Positions 8,121 to 16,945 are shown, counted from the stretch's first letter. The stretch: 64,000 bases of DNA from Lactococcus ileimucosae (GCF_943193185.1 NZ_CALPDE010000005.1:1-64000), one strand, 5' to 3'. Notes: generated from the letters alone by a model not told the origin. Numbers and translations are program-made.

Positions 8121-9143
8121 TTAATCCACCTTATAAATCCAGCCCTCTGGCGCTTCTTTGTCACCAAACTGTATCCCAACTAACTCATCATAAAGCTTTT
8201 GAGTCACAGGACCAACTTCTGTTTCTGAATAGAAAACATGGCGTTTTCCTTGGTCATCAATAGCACCAATAGGAGAAATCACGGCAGCTGTCCCACATGC
8301 CCCCGCCTCAACAAAATCATCAAGCTGATCAACAAAGACATCTCCCTCAATGGCTGTCATTCCTAAACGTTCTTCTGCCAGTTGTAACAATGAATATTTT
8401 GTAATTGAGGGCAAAATAGAAGGGCTCAAAGGGGTAACAAATTCATTATTTTTTGTGATACCAAAGAAATTAGCAGCGCCAACTTCTTCAATTTTAGTAT
8501 GTGTTGCAGGATCAAGATAAATCACATCTGAGTAGCCTGCTTCATGTGCTTTTTGTCCTGGCTCGATGGATGCAGCATAGTTTCCACCAACCTTAGCTGC
8601 ACCTGTACCATGTGGCGCTGCACGATCATAATCTCTTGAAACTAAAAAGTTTGTCGGAGTAAGTCCACCTTTAAAGTAAGAACCAACAGGAACGGCAAAA
8701 ACAGTAAAAATATATTCATCCGCTGGTTTTACACCCACAAGACCGCCAACACCAATTATTAAGGGGCGAATATAGAGTGTAGCTCCTGTTCCGTAAGGAG
8801 GAACAAACTCTTCGTTGGCTCTTACCACTTGCTTGACAGCATCAATAAATTTTTCTGTAGGTACTTCTGCCATACGCAAGCGACGCGCTGTTGCTTGGAG
8901 ACGCTCGGCATTGCGGTCAGGGCGAAAGAGATTAATGTCCCCTGACTTTGTTCGGTAGGCTTTCAGTCCTTCAAAGCCTTGCTGACCATAGTGAAGCGCA
9001 GGTGAAGCTTCTGACAAATGCAGTGTTGCATCACCTGTTAGTTTCCCTTCATCCCACTTTCCATCCTTAAAGTGTGATATATACCGAAATGGCAGTTCTC
9101 GATATTCAAAACCTAAGTTTTCCCAATCCAATTTAATTGTCAT
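8121..9143 (-). CDS. ilvE: Branched-chain amino acid aminotransferase
   Basis: A 340-residue class IV PLP enzyme that interconverts leucine, isoleucine and valine with their 2-oxo acids. The PLP lysine is in the segment AAKVGGNYAAS (about residue 182), and the C-terminal EAGACGTAAVISP block is typical of BCAT. The ATG at 9143 (MTIKLDWENLGF) follows GGGAGGACAG at a spacing of 8; the longer frame has none. Monocistronic, with its own promoter and a CodY-like box upstream. In lactococci this enzyme (BcaT) also starts the breakdown of branched-chain amino acids to flavour compounds. Confidence 0.95.
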   Translation of the reverse strand: MTIKLDWENLGFEYRELPFRYISHFKDGKWDEGKLTGDATLHLSEASPALHYGQQGFEGLKAYRTKSGDINLFRPDRNAERLQATARRLRMAEVPTEKFIDAVKQVVRANEEFVPPYGTGATLYIRPLIIGVGGLVGVKPADEYIFTVFAVPVGSYFKGGLTPTNFLVSRDYDRAAPHGTGAAKVGGNYAASIEPGQKAHEAGYSDVIYLDPATHTKIEEVGAANFFGITKNNEFVTPLSPSILPSITKYSLLQLAEERLGMTAIEGDVFVDQLDDFVEAGACGTAAVISPIGAIDDQGKRHVFYSETEVGPVTQKLYDELVGIQFGDKEAPEGWIYKVD

Positions 9144-9230
9144 TGTATTCTGTCCTCCCTCATTTTTCCATAGGTGCTTTAATAAAAAGTTCATCACCTA
9201 AAATTTTTTTAGTATTTGCTATAATTATTA

Positions 9231-9276
9231 ATTATAAGCTATTTTGAATGTGATTTCAATGTAAATTCAGAAAATT
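9231..9276 (-). promoter_or_regulatory. ilvE promoter with CodY-like box
   Basis: TTGAAA (9254-9259), 17-bp spacer, TATAAT (9231-9236). Just upstream of the -35, at 9262-9276, TAAATTCAGAAAATT (plus strand) matches 12 of 15 positions of the lactococcal CodY box AATTTTCWGAAAATT. CodY is known to control bcaT in L. lactis; binding here is inference. Confidence 0.6.
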
Positions 9277-9433
9277 ACAGAACAAGCACATGAAGAATTT
9301 ATGAGAACCCGAAAACCTCTCTCATGTTGTTTCATTCTAAAACCATGAAAACTTGTCCCTCATAAAATAATCAAATTCCGCCAAAATCGTTCTTCATGCG
9401 TTTGTCACAAAAAATTATAGAAATGGAAATAAA

Positions 9434-10180
9434 ATGAATACTTTTAGAATTAATTTTCAAGATTTAGGGCAGCTTCTTCTTGATAAACTCATTTACGTTG
9501 TTTTAGTCAGTCTTTTGTTCTTTATCTTATATCGTATCAGTATCCGAATTGTCGACTATCTTTTTAAAAATTACAGCAAGCGCTCTTGGGCTGACTCTTC
9601 TCGCATCATGACCTTGGCTCGTTTAAGCAAAAGCGCCTTGACTTATCTCACAGCCTTTCTATGGATCTATACAATCCTTTCACTTTTAGGTGTCCCTGTA
9701 GCTAATGTTCTTGCTGGAGCCGGGATTCTAGGTGTTGCGCTTGGTTTTGCTGGTCGAGATTTGGTGGCTGATATCATCAATGGTTTTTTCATTATTGTCG
9801 AGCATCAAATTAATGTTGGTGATTGGATTCGGTTTGAAAACTTGGATATTGAAGGGGAGGTCACATCTGTAGGTATCCGGTCCATTACCTTAATTTCAGA
9901 TGATGGAGCGACAGCCTTCATACCTAATCGTAATATCGAATCATTGAAAAATTTTTCTTATAAAGATCGTACAATGAATCTTGATATCCCTGTAACCGCA
10001 GAAAATTTGGAAGAAATGAAAATCAAAATACTTCAGGTAAATGCTGACTACTCTCAAGTTATTTATGATGGCATCATCACTCGTGGTGAAAGTATTTTCC
10101 TTAGAAGCCGTTTAACTGCTGCCTTAGATGAAATAGATGGCTTGAGATTAGAAATCATGGATAAATACTATACAAAATAA
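9434..10180 (+). CDS. Small-conductance mechanosensitive channel, MscS family
   Basis: A 248-residue membrane channel that opens under hypo-osmotic shock. Membrane helices lie near residues 15-36 and 62-84, followed by the glycine/alanine-rich pore helix VANVLAGAGILGVALGFAGRD (split at residues 90-110) and the beta domain (GDWIRFENLDIEGEV). It resembles B. subtilis YkuT in length. The Shine-Dalgarno is weak (GGA). It faces rnhB, with which it shares a terminator. Confidence 0.92.
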   Translation: MNTFRINFQDLGQLLLDKLIYVVLVSLLFFILYRISIRIVDYLFKNYSKRSWADSSRIMTLARLSKSALTYLTAFLWIYTILSLLGVPVANVLAGAGILGVALGFAGRDLVADIINGFFIIVEHQINVGDWIRFENLDIEGEVTSVGIRSITLISDDGATAFIPNRNIESLKNFSYKDRTMNLDIPVTAENLEEMKIKILQVNADYSQVIYDGIITRGESIFLRSRLTAALDEIDGLRLEIMDKYYTK

Positions 10181-10213
10181 GCAAGTCATTCTGTAGTGAC
10201 CTGCTTATTTTTC
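10177..10213. terminator. Bidirectional terminator between mscS and rnhB
   Basis: Stem AATAAGCAAGTCA / TGACCTGCTTATT with one mismatch, T-run on the plus strand and the complementary run on the minus strand. Both stop codons (mscS TAA, rnhB TAA) lie in the stem. Confidence 0.8.
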
Positions 10214-10972
10214 TATCATTGTTCTAACGGGCTCATAAGTTTTACGATGTATAGGTGTAACACCGAAGGTTTTAAGCCCAGCCAAGTGTTTGGCTGTACC
10301 ATAACCGGCATTATGTTCAAAGTCATAATGTGGGTACTGCTGCGCATACTGTTCCATGATACGATCTCGTGTCACTTTAGCGATGATGCTTGCTGCTGCA
10401 ATACTTGCTGATTTGGCATCTCCTTTAATAAGGCTAAGTTGTGGTGTATCAATGTCCAACTCCATTGCATCAATCAAAAGGTAGTCGGGTTTCAAGTCTA
10501 ACTTTTCTACTGCTTGTAGCATAGCTATTTTAGTTGCTTGATAAATGTTCACTCGGTCAATTGTTTCATTATCCACTAAGCCTATACCTATAGCCAGTGC
10601 TTTTTCTCGAATTTCATTAAAAATGGTCTCATGTTTAGATTTAGGAATTTTCTTGCTGTCATTTAGCCCCTTGATTTTACAGTTTTTAGGTAGGACAACA
10701 GCGGCTGCTACAACTGGACCTGCTAGAGGTCCCCGCCCAACTTCGTCTATTCCTGCGACTAAATTAAAGCCTTGCATATAGGCTTGTCGTTCAAAACCAA
10801 GCATTATTTCAAGACGTTCTTCTTCGGCTTGTTCTGCTAAAATCTCTTTTTTACGGCGTTTAACAGCTGCTTTAACCCCTGCGCGAGGATCTTCAAGAAA
10901 AGCCTCCACATCACTAATGCACGTTAAACGAGCTAAATGTTCTTTTATTTCTTTAATCGTGTGCATAGTCAT
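10205..10972 (-). CDS. rnhB: Ribonuclease HII
   Basis: A 255-residue nuclease that cuts RNA in RNA/DNA hybrids and at single ribonucleotides in DNA. The active-site block [19 protein letters not shown] (residues near 75-95) supplies Asp and Glu, with further acidic residues in LLIDAMEL and the DS of GLNDSKK. A helical N-terminal extension (about 70 residues) is usual in Firmicutes. It overlaps rbgA by 20 bp. Two ATGs (10972 and 10966) are possible; AAGG lies 9 bases before the second. Confidence 0.95.
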   Translation of the reverse strand: MTMHTIKEIKEHLARLTCISDVEAFLEDPRAGVKAAVKRRKKEILAEQAEEERLEIMLGFERQAYMQGFNLVAGIDEVGRGPLAGPVVAAAVVLPKNCKIKGLNDSKKIPKSKHETIFNEIREKALAIGIGLVDNETIDRVNIYQATKIAMLQAVEKLDLKPDYLLIDAMELDIDTPQLSLIKGDAKSASIAAASIIAKVTRDRIMEQYAQQYPHYDFEHNAGYGTAKHLAGLKTFGVTPIHRKTYEPVRTMIEK

Positions 10973-11807
10973 CTACCTTGTCCAAACAGTATTCGCCCAT
11001 CCTGCCATCCCGAACATCTTTAACAAACATCTGATAAAATCGGTCATAGTCATCACGAAAACCGAAACGCTTTGTGAGCTCCATAATCAACTCTGGCATT
11101 TCCAAGACTGTGTCTTCTTCTTTCATTCGGAGCTGTTTCATTGTTGGCTCTTTATAATTCTTCAAAAAATATTGCAGTCCAAAGATAGTAACGTCATCCA
11201 TTGGCAAAAGTTGATCTTTAATGGCTCCTGTTAACGCAAGCTTCAGGCCCACTTGCTCATCTTCAAATTTTGGCCAGAGTATCCCTGGCGTGTCAAGAAT
11301 TTCCAGTTCTTTATTGGTACGCAACCATTGCTGTCCTTTTGTGACCCCTGGTTTGTTTCCTGTAACAGCGACCTTTTTTCCTGCCAAGCGGTTCATCAAA
11401 GTTGACTTCCCGACATTAGGGATACCAACAATCATCGTACGTAATGCACTGTTCTGAATGCCACGTTCAGCATTTCGGGCAATCTTTTCAGCCATTAACG
11501 TTTTTGCAGCAGTAATCAAACGTTTTACTGTATGTTCTTCTTTCGAGTTAATAGCTAGGGCGATAACGCCTTGCTTTTCAAAAAAGTCGAGCCAAGATTT
11601 CACGGCATTTCTGTCAGCTAAGTCCGCTTTGTTTAAAGCGATAAGCCGTGGTTTATCCCCAATGATTTTATCCAACATCGGGTTACGTGAACTGATCGGC
11701 AAACGTGCATCTACCAGCTCAATCACAAAATCAACATATTTTAAATTTTCCTGTACTTGACGGCGGGCCTTGGACATGTGCCCTGGGAACCATTGGATTG
11801 TACTCAT
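10953..11807 (-). CDS. rbgA: Ribosome biogenesis GTPase RbgA/YlqF
   Basis: A 284-residue circularly permuted GTPase needed for late 50S assembly. Motif order is G4 (NKAD, about residue 57), then G1 (GIPNVGKST, about 125), G2 and G3 (DTPG, about 172), which defines the YlqF class. The N-terminal block [11 protein letters not shown] is intact. It forms an operon with rnhB, as in many Firmicutes. The start codon follows AAGG, just after a stable hairpin, at the end of a leader of about 150 bases. Confidence 0.95.
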   Translation of the reverse strand: MSTIQWFPGHMSKARRQVQENLKYVDFVIELVDARLPISSRNPMLDKIIGDKPRLIALNKADLADRNAVKSWLDFFEKQGVIALAINSKEEHTVKRLITAAKTLMAEKIARNAERGIQNSALRTMIVGIPNVGKSTLMNRLAGKKVAVTGNKPGVTKGQQWLRTNKELEILDTPGILWPKFEDEQVGLKLALTGAIKDQLLPMDDVTIFGLQYFLKNYKEPTMKQLRMKEEDTVLEMPELIMELTKRFGFRDDYDRFYQMFVKDVRDGRMGEYCLDKVDDYAHD

Positions 11808-11960
11808 ATCTAAACCTTGCTGTAACAGGAGTTACAGCCTTTCATTTTTTGTTTTTTCAAGCGAGGAATTGTTTTTTCACAACCTCTTTTTCTTTCAAAT
11901 CATTCTCTTGCAAAGAGCTGCTAATGCTCATCCAGTTAACACATTCCTCGTATTGCTTAA
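11808..11960 (-). promoter_or_regulatory. Structured 5' leader of rbgA-rnhB
   Basis: Predicted transcript from about 11957. Its 5' end can form a rod: CAA (11953-11955) with TTG (11858-11860), CGAGGAAT (11943-11950) with ATTCCTCG (11862-11869), then TGTT with AACA inside, enclosing an apical hairpin CATT..CTCTT/AAGAG..AATG (about 11901-11926). A-rich sequence follows, and then a second hairpin GCTGTAAC/GTTACAGC (11819-11838) directly before the AAGG of rbgA. No Rfam class is recognised from memory; no T-run follows, so a leader is more likely than a separate small RNA. Confidence 0.5.
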
Positions 11961-11963
11961 AAT

Positions 11964-11992
11964 ATTCTATCCACTACATAGTTTTGTTTCAA
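11964..11992 (-). promoter_or_regulatory. Promoter of rbgA-rnhB
   Basis: TTGAAA (11987-11992), 17-bp spacer, TAGAAT (11964-11969). The expected start, near 11957, falls at the first base of the structured leader. Confidence 0.65.
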
Positions 11993-12177
11993 CCCTATTA
12001 TTCTATCATTTTTCAGCACCCTTCGCCATTATGTATTTGTGTTATTTTTGACGCAATAGATTTTCCAAAATTATCTCACAGTATCTCTAAACAAAATTAA
12101 TAACTTCTTGCTCCAAATATTTCTCATTACGCTTTTTCATTTGCTAATATTTCACCCACTGGCTTCTTCTGCATTAA

Positions 12178-12202
12178 AAAGCACTGATTTTTACCAGTGC
12201 TC
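12178..12202 (-). terminator. Terminator after DinB-like gene
   Basis: Stem AGCACTG/CAGTGCT followed by TTTTTAA on the minus strand, about 50 bases after the stop codon. The stretch from here to 11993 (about 185 bases) holds nothing else that can be supported. Confidence 0.75.
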
Positions 12203-12253
12203 CAAATCTGTTTTCTCCCAAAGTTTTCTTGTAACTAAACGCTCTCTCTCTAA

Positions 12254-12745
12254 TTATTTTTCCTTCCTAACTCCATAGGCAAAGCGAGCACTTCCAATTT
12301 CAGCAGCATTTTTCATTAACTCTAAGTTCAACCAACCTGCAAGCTCATAAAAAGGCTTATTTTGAAGCGGCCATTGTCCTACTTTGGAACGTGCAAACTC
12401 TTCCTCTGACATTTCGGCTATACACTTGACCCACTGACTTTTTAGGTCTGCCAAGTGTGAAAATGCTGTACTCGCATCTCGTGGCCAGTCAATTTCCTCC
12501 ATCGTCAAGCGCCCATTGCCAAAATTATAGTCCAGCGCCATTGACCACCAAAAATCTATGTGCCACAATGTCCAAGCAATGGTTGGCATGCCAATATCAT
12601 AAGCTTCTGTCTCTGGAAACCCTTTGGTTGATAAACTCGGACGTGTTACTTCAAAATTCATTTCATCCACAGATAGATCTTTCAAATGATACTCCAATAA
12701 AGCCCATGAAACCTCAAGTTGCGACAACAAGCTTTCTTTAATCAT
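12254..12745 (-). CDS. DinB-like four-helix protein
   Basis: A 163-residue protein with the pattern of the DinB/YfiT fold: a helical bundle with a histidine in WTLWHIDFWW (about residue 60) that usually takes part in metal binding. The ATG at 12745 follows GGGAG at a spacing of 8; the longer frame would place this site inside the gene. Some relatives are thiol-S-transferases (bacillithiol, mycothiol) and others have unknown roles, so no substrate is proposed. Monocistronic. Confidence 0.75.
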   Translation of the reverse strand: MIKESLLSQLEVSWALLEYHLKDLSVDEMNFEVTRPSLSTKGFPETEAYDIGMPTIAWTLWHIDFWWSMALDYNFGNGRLTMEEIDWPRDASTAFSHLADLKSQWVKCIAEMSEEEFARSKVGQWPLQNKPFYELAGWLNLELMKNAAEIGSARFAYGVRKEK

Positions 12746-12822
12746 CTTAAAACTCCCTTTTTTAAGCAATTTTTCATATTTTGATCCTTCTATACTGGCC
12801 TCTTTTCAGAGATTAAAAACAA

Positions 12823-12848
12823 TAAAGTCCTTCCATCGAAAGACTTTA
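12823..12848 (-). terminator. Terminator after VOC gene
   Basis: Stem TAAAGTC/GACTTTA with a 12-base loop, then TTGTTTTTAA on the minus strand, starting about a dozen bases after the stop codon of the VOC gene. Confidence 0.7.
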
Positions 12849-12859
12849 CTAACGCTCAT

Positions 12860-13240
12860 TTATTCTGGCAACTCTGATTCAGCAAAAGCATAGTAATTTC
12901 CATCTGGATCTTGAAAGTTAAAGTTAACCATACCTTGGAAATTATTGATAGCGCTGACTTTATCCGTAGCGGCAGAGACACGCGCATGCCAGTCTTCTAA
13001 ATCATCTACAGTAAAAAGGAGTGAGCCTTTCATATCGGCCACCTCAGGTGAATTTTGTCGAATAAATTCAAGATTCCAAAGTTGAATACGTGCACTTGGA
13101 GCTTGTGAATCTACAGCAAAAATCACAGTTTCTTCTTGGCCTGAACCTTGCCGTCTGAGCTCAGTTAAGCCAATCTTAGTCCAAAATTCGGAATGCTTTT
13201 GTACATCTGATACATAGAGCATATTACAGAGATTGATCAT
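12860..13240 (-). CDS. VOC family (glyoxalase/bleomycin resistance fold) protein
   Basis: A 126-residue protein with one VOC module built of two beta-alpha-beta-beta-beta units (residues 1-55 and 65-125). NFQDPDGNYYAFAE at the C-terminus is the common closing motif. The ATG at 13240 is preceded by AAGGAAAG; the longer frame has none. Whether it binds metal, a small thiol adduct or an antibiotic cannot be told; lactococcal relatives are uncharacterised. Confidence 0.82.
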   Translation of the reverse strand: MINLCNMLYVSDVQKHSEFWTKIGLTELRRQGSGQEETVIFAVDSQAPSARIQLWNLEFIRQNSPEVADMKGSLLFTVDDLEDWHARVSAATDKVSAINNFQGMVNFNFQDPDGNYYAFAESELPE

Positions 13241-13311
13241 TATGTTTTTCTCTTTCCTTAAATAAATTATTTCTTGCAACTCTTGCAAATTCCAAAACAA
13301 TACTCATCTAC

Positions 13312-13491
13312 TTATTTAGCCGCTTCATAAAAGCAGCGTTTAGGAGAAACCAGTTCTCCTTCTTTTTTCAGTTTAGCAATATGTTTACTTACTTCTGATT
13401 TTTCAATTCCAGTCACGTCAGCTACAGCTTTTGCATCTAACATTTCTGATGAGTTTTTGAATGTGTGAAGCACTTTTTCCTTATTATCCAT
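13312..13491 (-). CDS. Small winged helix-turn-helix protein, 59 residues
   Basis: Translates as MDNKEKVLHTFKNSSEMLD followed by an HTH (KAVADVTGIEKSEVSKHIAKL) and the ending GELVSPKRCFYEAAK. It has a good ribosome site (GGGAGT, 7 bases upstream). The SPKRC[YF]Y ending with a single cysteine is a hallmark of a family of roughly 60-residue MarR/ArsR-like DNA-binding proteins found in Clostridia and other anaerobes. An inverted repeat sits just after its predicted -10, which fits autoregulation. The cysteine could sense redox state or metal; that is inference. It lies 71 bases upstream of the VOC gene on the same strand. Confidence 0.85.
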   Translation of the reverse strand: MDNKEKVLHTFKNSSEMLDAKAVADVTGIEKSEVSKHIAKLKKEGELVSPKRCFYEAAK

Positions 13492-13522
13492 ACGGGACTC
13501 CCTTCTTTATACATTTCTTTTT

Positions 13523-13552
13523 TTGTAACACAAACGTCACAATAATATTATA
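13523..13552 (-). promoter_or_regulatory. Promoter and inverted repeat of the small wHTH gene
   Basis: Extended -10 TGATATAAT (TATAAT at 13547-13552) followed by an imperfect inverted repeat TTGTGAC/GTTACAA (13523-13542) covering the expected start site, a position suited to a repressor operator. Confidence 0.55.
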
Positions 13553-13570
13553 TCATTTTTCAGTATAAAA

Positions 13571-13612
13571 TTGACAGTGTTTTCACCCACTGGTAAAAAT
13601 AAAATTTTTACC
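13571..13612 (+). promoter_or_regulatory. Promoter with overlapping inverted repeat upstream of psiE
   Basis: TTGACA (13571-13576), 17-bp spacer, TAAAAA (13594-13599). The -10 lies inside a perfect 9-bp inverted repeat GGTAAAAAT/ATTTTTACC (13592-13612). psiE starts 156 bases downstream. A second possible -10 (TATACT, about 13721) is nearer the gene. Confidence 0.45.
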
Positions 13613-13767
13613 TTGATGCTTGTTTTTTCTTCAAAAGTTTTCACCTCCATTTCTTTCTAAACATTCTCTACTCACTTATTTTTCAGACAATATCTTCCTC
13701 AAGAGCTTTCTTCCTGTGCTATACTAAAATTATAAAATTTCGCGATTAATGAAACGGAGGTTATGAT

Positions 13768-14166
13768 TTGACTCAATTTAATTTTCTGTCAAAAGGTTTT
13801 AATGTCATCATAAAAGTTTGTTTAAGTTTGCTCGGACTGGTTATTACCTTTCTTATGTTTAAAGAAATCTGGATGCTTCTTTCATCCTTTTCTACAGGCT
13901 TTATTGATTATAGCTTCTATGACATTATTGATCGTATCTTGACCTTCTTCCTCTTCTTGGAATTTCTAGAGTTAATTATACATTATCTCGCTGATAACGA
14001 TCACCCTACAATAAAAAAATATATCTATATTGCTATAGCTTCTATCGTAAGACTCTTGATTTCAAATCATGAGACCTCTCAACTGAGCCTGTTTTTGCAA
14101 TGCTCCGCAATCCTAGTCCTCATTATCGGAACTGTTCTTTTGAATCGCTGGGGTGACCTAAAATAA
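13768..14166 (+). CDS. psiE: PsiE family membrane protein
   Basis: A 132-residue membrane protein with four helices (about residues 12-32, 45-68, 78-95, 105-124). The block FFLFLEFLELIIHYLADN and the following KYIYIAIASIVRLLI match the phosphate-starvation-inducible PsiE family. The start is TTG with GGAGG 7 bases upstream, since the ATG at 13763 runs into a stop after two codons. Function is unknown; in E. coli it is induced by phosphate starvation and catabolite signals. Confidence 0.82.
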   Translation: MTQFNFLSKGFNVIIKVCLSLLGLVITFLMFKEIWMLLSSFSTGFIDYSFYDIIDRILTFFLFLEFLELIIHYLADNDHPTIKKYIYIAIASIVRLLISNHETSQLSLFLQCSAILVLIIGTVLLNRWGDLK

Positions 14167-14201
14167 GCACTTAAAAGAAATTGGGAAAAATTCTAAGAAC
14201 G

Positions 14202-14248
14202 AAAAACGCTTAGTCATCTGCATGAAACTGCGAGAGCTAAGCGTTTTT
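14202..14248. terminator. Bidirectional terminator between psiE and ppdK
   Basis: A 12-bp perfect stem AAAAACGCTTAG/CTAAGCGTTTTT serves both convergent genes. Confidence 0.8.
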
Positions 14249-14308
14249 GTATGTCATTTGAGCTCAGAACGGTTAGCTTTTTACTTCTGTCCCAAACTTT
14301 TTATTTGC

Positions 14309-16927
14309 TTATTTCGTGCTGCTCTGTGCGATAGTCAAAAGTACGGCTGGCACACGATATGGTGAGCAGGAAACATAGTCTAAACCTATTTTTTTGAGGA
14401 AAGTTACAGCTTCGGGATCCCCCCCAACTTCACCACAGACACCAAAGCTGATTTCAGGATGTTCTGGTTTCACAAGTCCAATCGCGGTCTTCATCAATGC
14501 TCCAACACCGTCCTGGTCCAAATGTTGGAAAGGATCATCCTTCAAAATCCTTTTTTCGATATACTCAGGCAAGAATTTCACAGAATCATCGCGTGAAAAG
14601 CCATAAGTAAGCTGCGTCAAGTCATTGGTACCAAAGCTAAAGAACTGTGCAGCCGTTGCCAACTTGTCAGCTGTCAAACAAGCTCTTGGTATTTCCAGCA
14701 TAGCACCGATTTTGTAGGCAACCTCGCTCCCTCTTTCCTTAAAAAGCTTTTGAATTTTACTTTCAAGAAGTGCCTTAAGATAAATTAGCTCTCTTTCCTC
14801 TGAAATTAAAGGAATCATTATCTCAGGTTTCACTTGCTTTCCTGCCTGAGCCAGGTCTAATGCCGCTTCAATTATTGCTTCAACCTGCATCTCATAGATC
14901 TCTGGATACGTCACAGCCAAGCGGCATCCTCTGTGTCCCAACATCGGATTAAATTCTTCTAATTCTTTTCCTCTTTGAACAATAAAATCTACAGACTGAC
15001 CACACGCCTTTGCAACTTCCTCAAACTCCTCTTTCGTTTTAGGCATAAATTCATGAAGAGGGGGATCTAAAAGTCGAATCGTGCACGGCATACCTTCCGT
15101 TAGACTTAAAATTTCTAAGAAATCCTTTTTCTGATACTCTTTTAAAGTTTCAAGGGATTTTTTGCGCTGCATCTCTTCTTCAGACAGAAACATTTTACGC
15201 ATCTCAAGGATACGTTCTTTACCGAAGAACATGTGCTCCGTCCGTGCTAAACCAATTCCACTGGCACCAAAATCCAAGGCTGTCTTGATATCCTCAACTG
15301 TTTCTGCATTGGCTCTAACTTTCATATCGCCTATTTCAGTGGCCCACTTTAGAACTTTTCCTAAAATTTCTAAATCTTGTGCCTTATCAAGTTTAATTTC
15401 ACCTCGGTAGATATTTCCTGTTGTACCATCTACCGAAACAATGTCTCCTTCCTTTATAATTTGAGCGCCGTACTGCGCCTGCTTCAGTTTTTCATTGACA
15501 TTAAGTGCTTCACACCCAACAACACAACAAACTCCCATCCCACGCGCAACAACAGCAGCATGCGAAGTCATTCCTCCACGAGAAGTCACAATAGCTTCGC
15601 TCACAAGCATGCCTTCTATATCTTCTGGAGAAGTTTCTGTTCTGAGAAGGACGACTTTCTGACCAGATTCATGTGCGTTTTGAGCATCTTGAGCGTTAAA
15701 ATAAACCCTTCCATAGGCTGCACCTGGACTGGCTGGCAACCCTTTTGCAATTGCTTGATTTTGCGCAAGTGACTGTTCATCAAATACTGGATGTAAAAGC
15801 TGAGTAATCATAGAAGGCGCTAAACGCTTCAAACTTTCTTTCTTACTTATTACACCATCCTCTGCCAACTGAGTCGCAATTTTAAAAGCTGCTTTGGCAG
15901 TACGCTTTCCATTTCGTGTTTGTAAAATAAAGAGTTTACCTTCTTCTATAGTAAATTCTATATCTTGCATATCTTGATAATGCGCCTCTAGTTGTTGACA
16001 GATTTCTTCAAATTGTCTATAGATATCAGGATTATCCTCCTTTAGTTCCTGGATAGGTCGCGGTGTCCGGATTCCTGCAACAACGTCCTCTCCTTGAGCA
16101 TTCATCAGAAACTCTCCAAAGACACCTCCTTCTCCAGTAGCTGGATTACGTGTAAAAGCCACACCTGTTCCACTTTTTGATCCTGTATTGCCAAAGACCA
16201 TTTCCTGAATATTCACTGCCGTCCCCAATGTGTCTGGAATATCATGAATACGGCGATAAGTGACTGCTCGCGGATTGTTCCAAGAAGTAAAGACTGCTTC
16301 TACTGCTGCATAAAGTTGTTCAGCTGGCTCTTGCGGAAATTTTTCACCGACTTCCTTCAGGTAAATTTCACTAAATTGCTTAATAATCTGTTTCCAGTCT
16401 ACTGCTTGCATTTCGGTATCAGATGTATAGCCATGTTTCATCTTATAGTCCGTTAAAGCTTCTTCAAAAAGATTTTTATCTACAGCTTTGACAACATCTC
16501 CAAACATCTGAATCAAACGACGATAGCAGTCGTAAGCAAACACTGGATTGCCTGTTTTCTGGGCAAGAATTTCAACACTTTGATGATTCAGCCCTAGGTT
16601 CAAAATAGTGTCCATCATACCCGGCATTGAAAATTTTGAACCACTTCGTACAGAAACGAGAAGGGGATTTTCATTATCCGCAAATTTTTTCCCCGTTTCT
16701 TTTTCTAAAAGTGCAATATGACTTTCTATTTCCTTGATTAGTTCTGCATCCAATTTTTTTGAATTCAGATACTCTAGGCAAGCTTCCGTTGTGATTGTAA
16801 AACCTCGAGGAACAGGCAAACCAATGCTGGTCATTTCAGCTAGATTCGCTCCTTTTCCGCCCAAGAGATCTTTTTGTTCTTTTGATCCCTGAGTAAAATC
16901 ATAAACACGTTTTTTTCCCATTGACAT
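14309..16927 (-). CDS. ppdK: Pyruvate, phosphate dikinase
   Basis: An 872-residue enzyme that interconverts pyruvate, ATP and phosphate with PEP, AMP and pyrophosphate. Domain order is complete: ATP-grasp (KGANLAEMTSIGLPVP near residue 25), swivelling domain with GGMTSHAAVVARGMG (catalytic His about 455, and the regulatory Thr two residues before it), and PEP/pyruvate barrel ending in FGVCGEVGGD. GAGGAG lies 7 bases before the ATG. It diverges from the CcpN-like repressor and PPDK regulatory protein genes, and its promoter overlaps a match to the CcpN operator. It would give a pyruvate-to-PEP route, reversible with pyrophosphate. Confidence 0.97.
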   Translation of the reverse strand: MSMGKKRVYDFTQGSKEQKDLLGGKGANLAEMTSIGLPVPRGFTITTEACLEYLNSKKLDAELIKEIESHIALLEKETGKKFADNENPLLVSVRSGSKFSMPGMMDTILNLGLNHQSVEILAQKTGNPVFAYDCYRRLIQMFGDVVKAVDKNLFEEALTDYKMKHGYTSDTEMQAVDWKQIIKQFSEIYLKEVGEKFPQEPAEQLYAAVEAVFTSWNNPRAVTYRRIHDIPDTLGTAVNIQEMVFGNTGSKSGTGVAFTRNPATGEGGVFGEFLMNAQGEDVVAGIRTPRPIQELKEDNPDIYRQFEEICQQLEAHYQDMQDIEFTIEEGKLFILQTRNGKRTAKAAFKIATQLAEDGVISKKESLKRLAPSMITQLLHPVFDEQSLAQNQAIAKGLPASPGAAYGRVYFNAQDAQNAHESGQKVVLLRTETSPEDIEGMLVSEAIVTSRGGMTSHAAVVARGMGVCCVVGCEALNVNEKLKQAQYGAQIIKEGDIVSVDGTTGNIYRGEIKLDKAQDLEILGKVLKWATEIGDMKVRANAETVEDIKTALDFGASGIGLARTEHMFFGKERILEMRKMFLSEEEMQRKKSLETLKEYQKKDFLEILSLTEGMPCTIRLLDPPLHEFMPKTKEEFEEVAKACGQSVDFIVQRGKELEEFNPMLGHRGCRLAVTYPEIYEMQVEAIIEAALDLAQAGKQVKPEIMIPLISEERELIYLKALLESKIQKLFKERGSEVAYKIGAMLEIPRACLTADKLATAAQFFSFGTNDLTQLTYGFSRDDSVKFLPEYIEKRILKDDPFQHLDQDGVGALMKTAIGLVKPEHPEISFGVCGEVGGDPEAVTFLKKIGLDYVSCSPYRVPAVLLTIAQSSTK

Positions 16928-16945
16928 AATTGTCTCCTCTATAAA

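Noticed and set aside
11819-11838. Terminator for an unseen plus-strand transcript
   Set aside because: The hairpin is followed by a T-rich stretch on the plus strand, but no gene or promoter is found before it; it is better explained as part of the rbgA leader.
11705-12100. 131-codon open frame on the plus strand across the rbgA start and leader
   Set aside because: It is antisense to rbgA, has no ribosome site and a phenylalanine/cysteine-rich chance composition.
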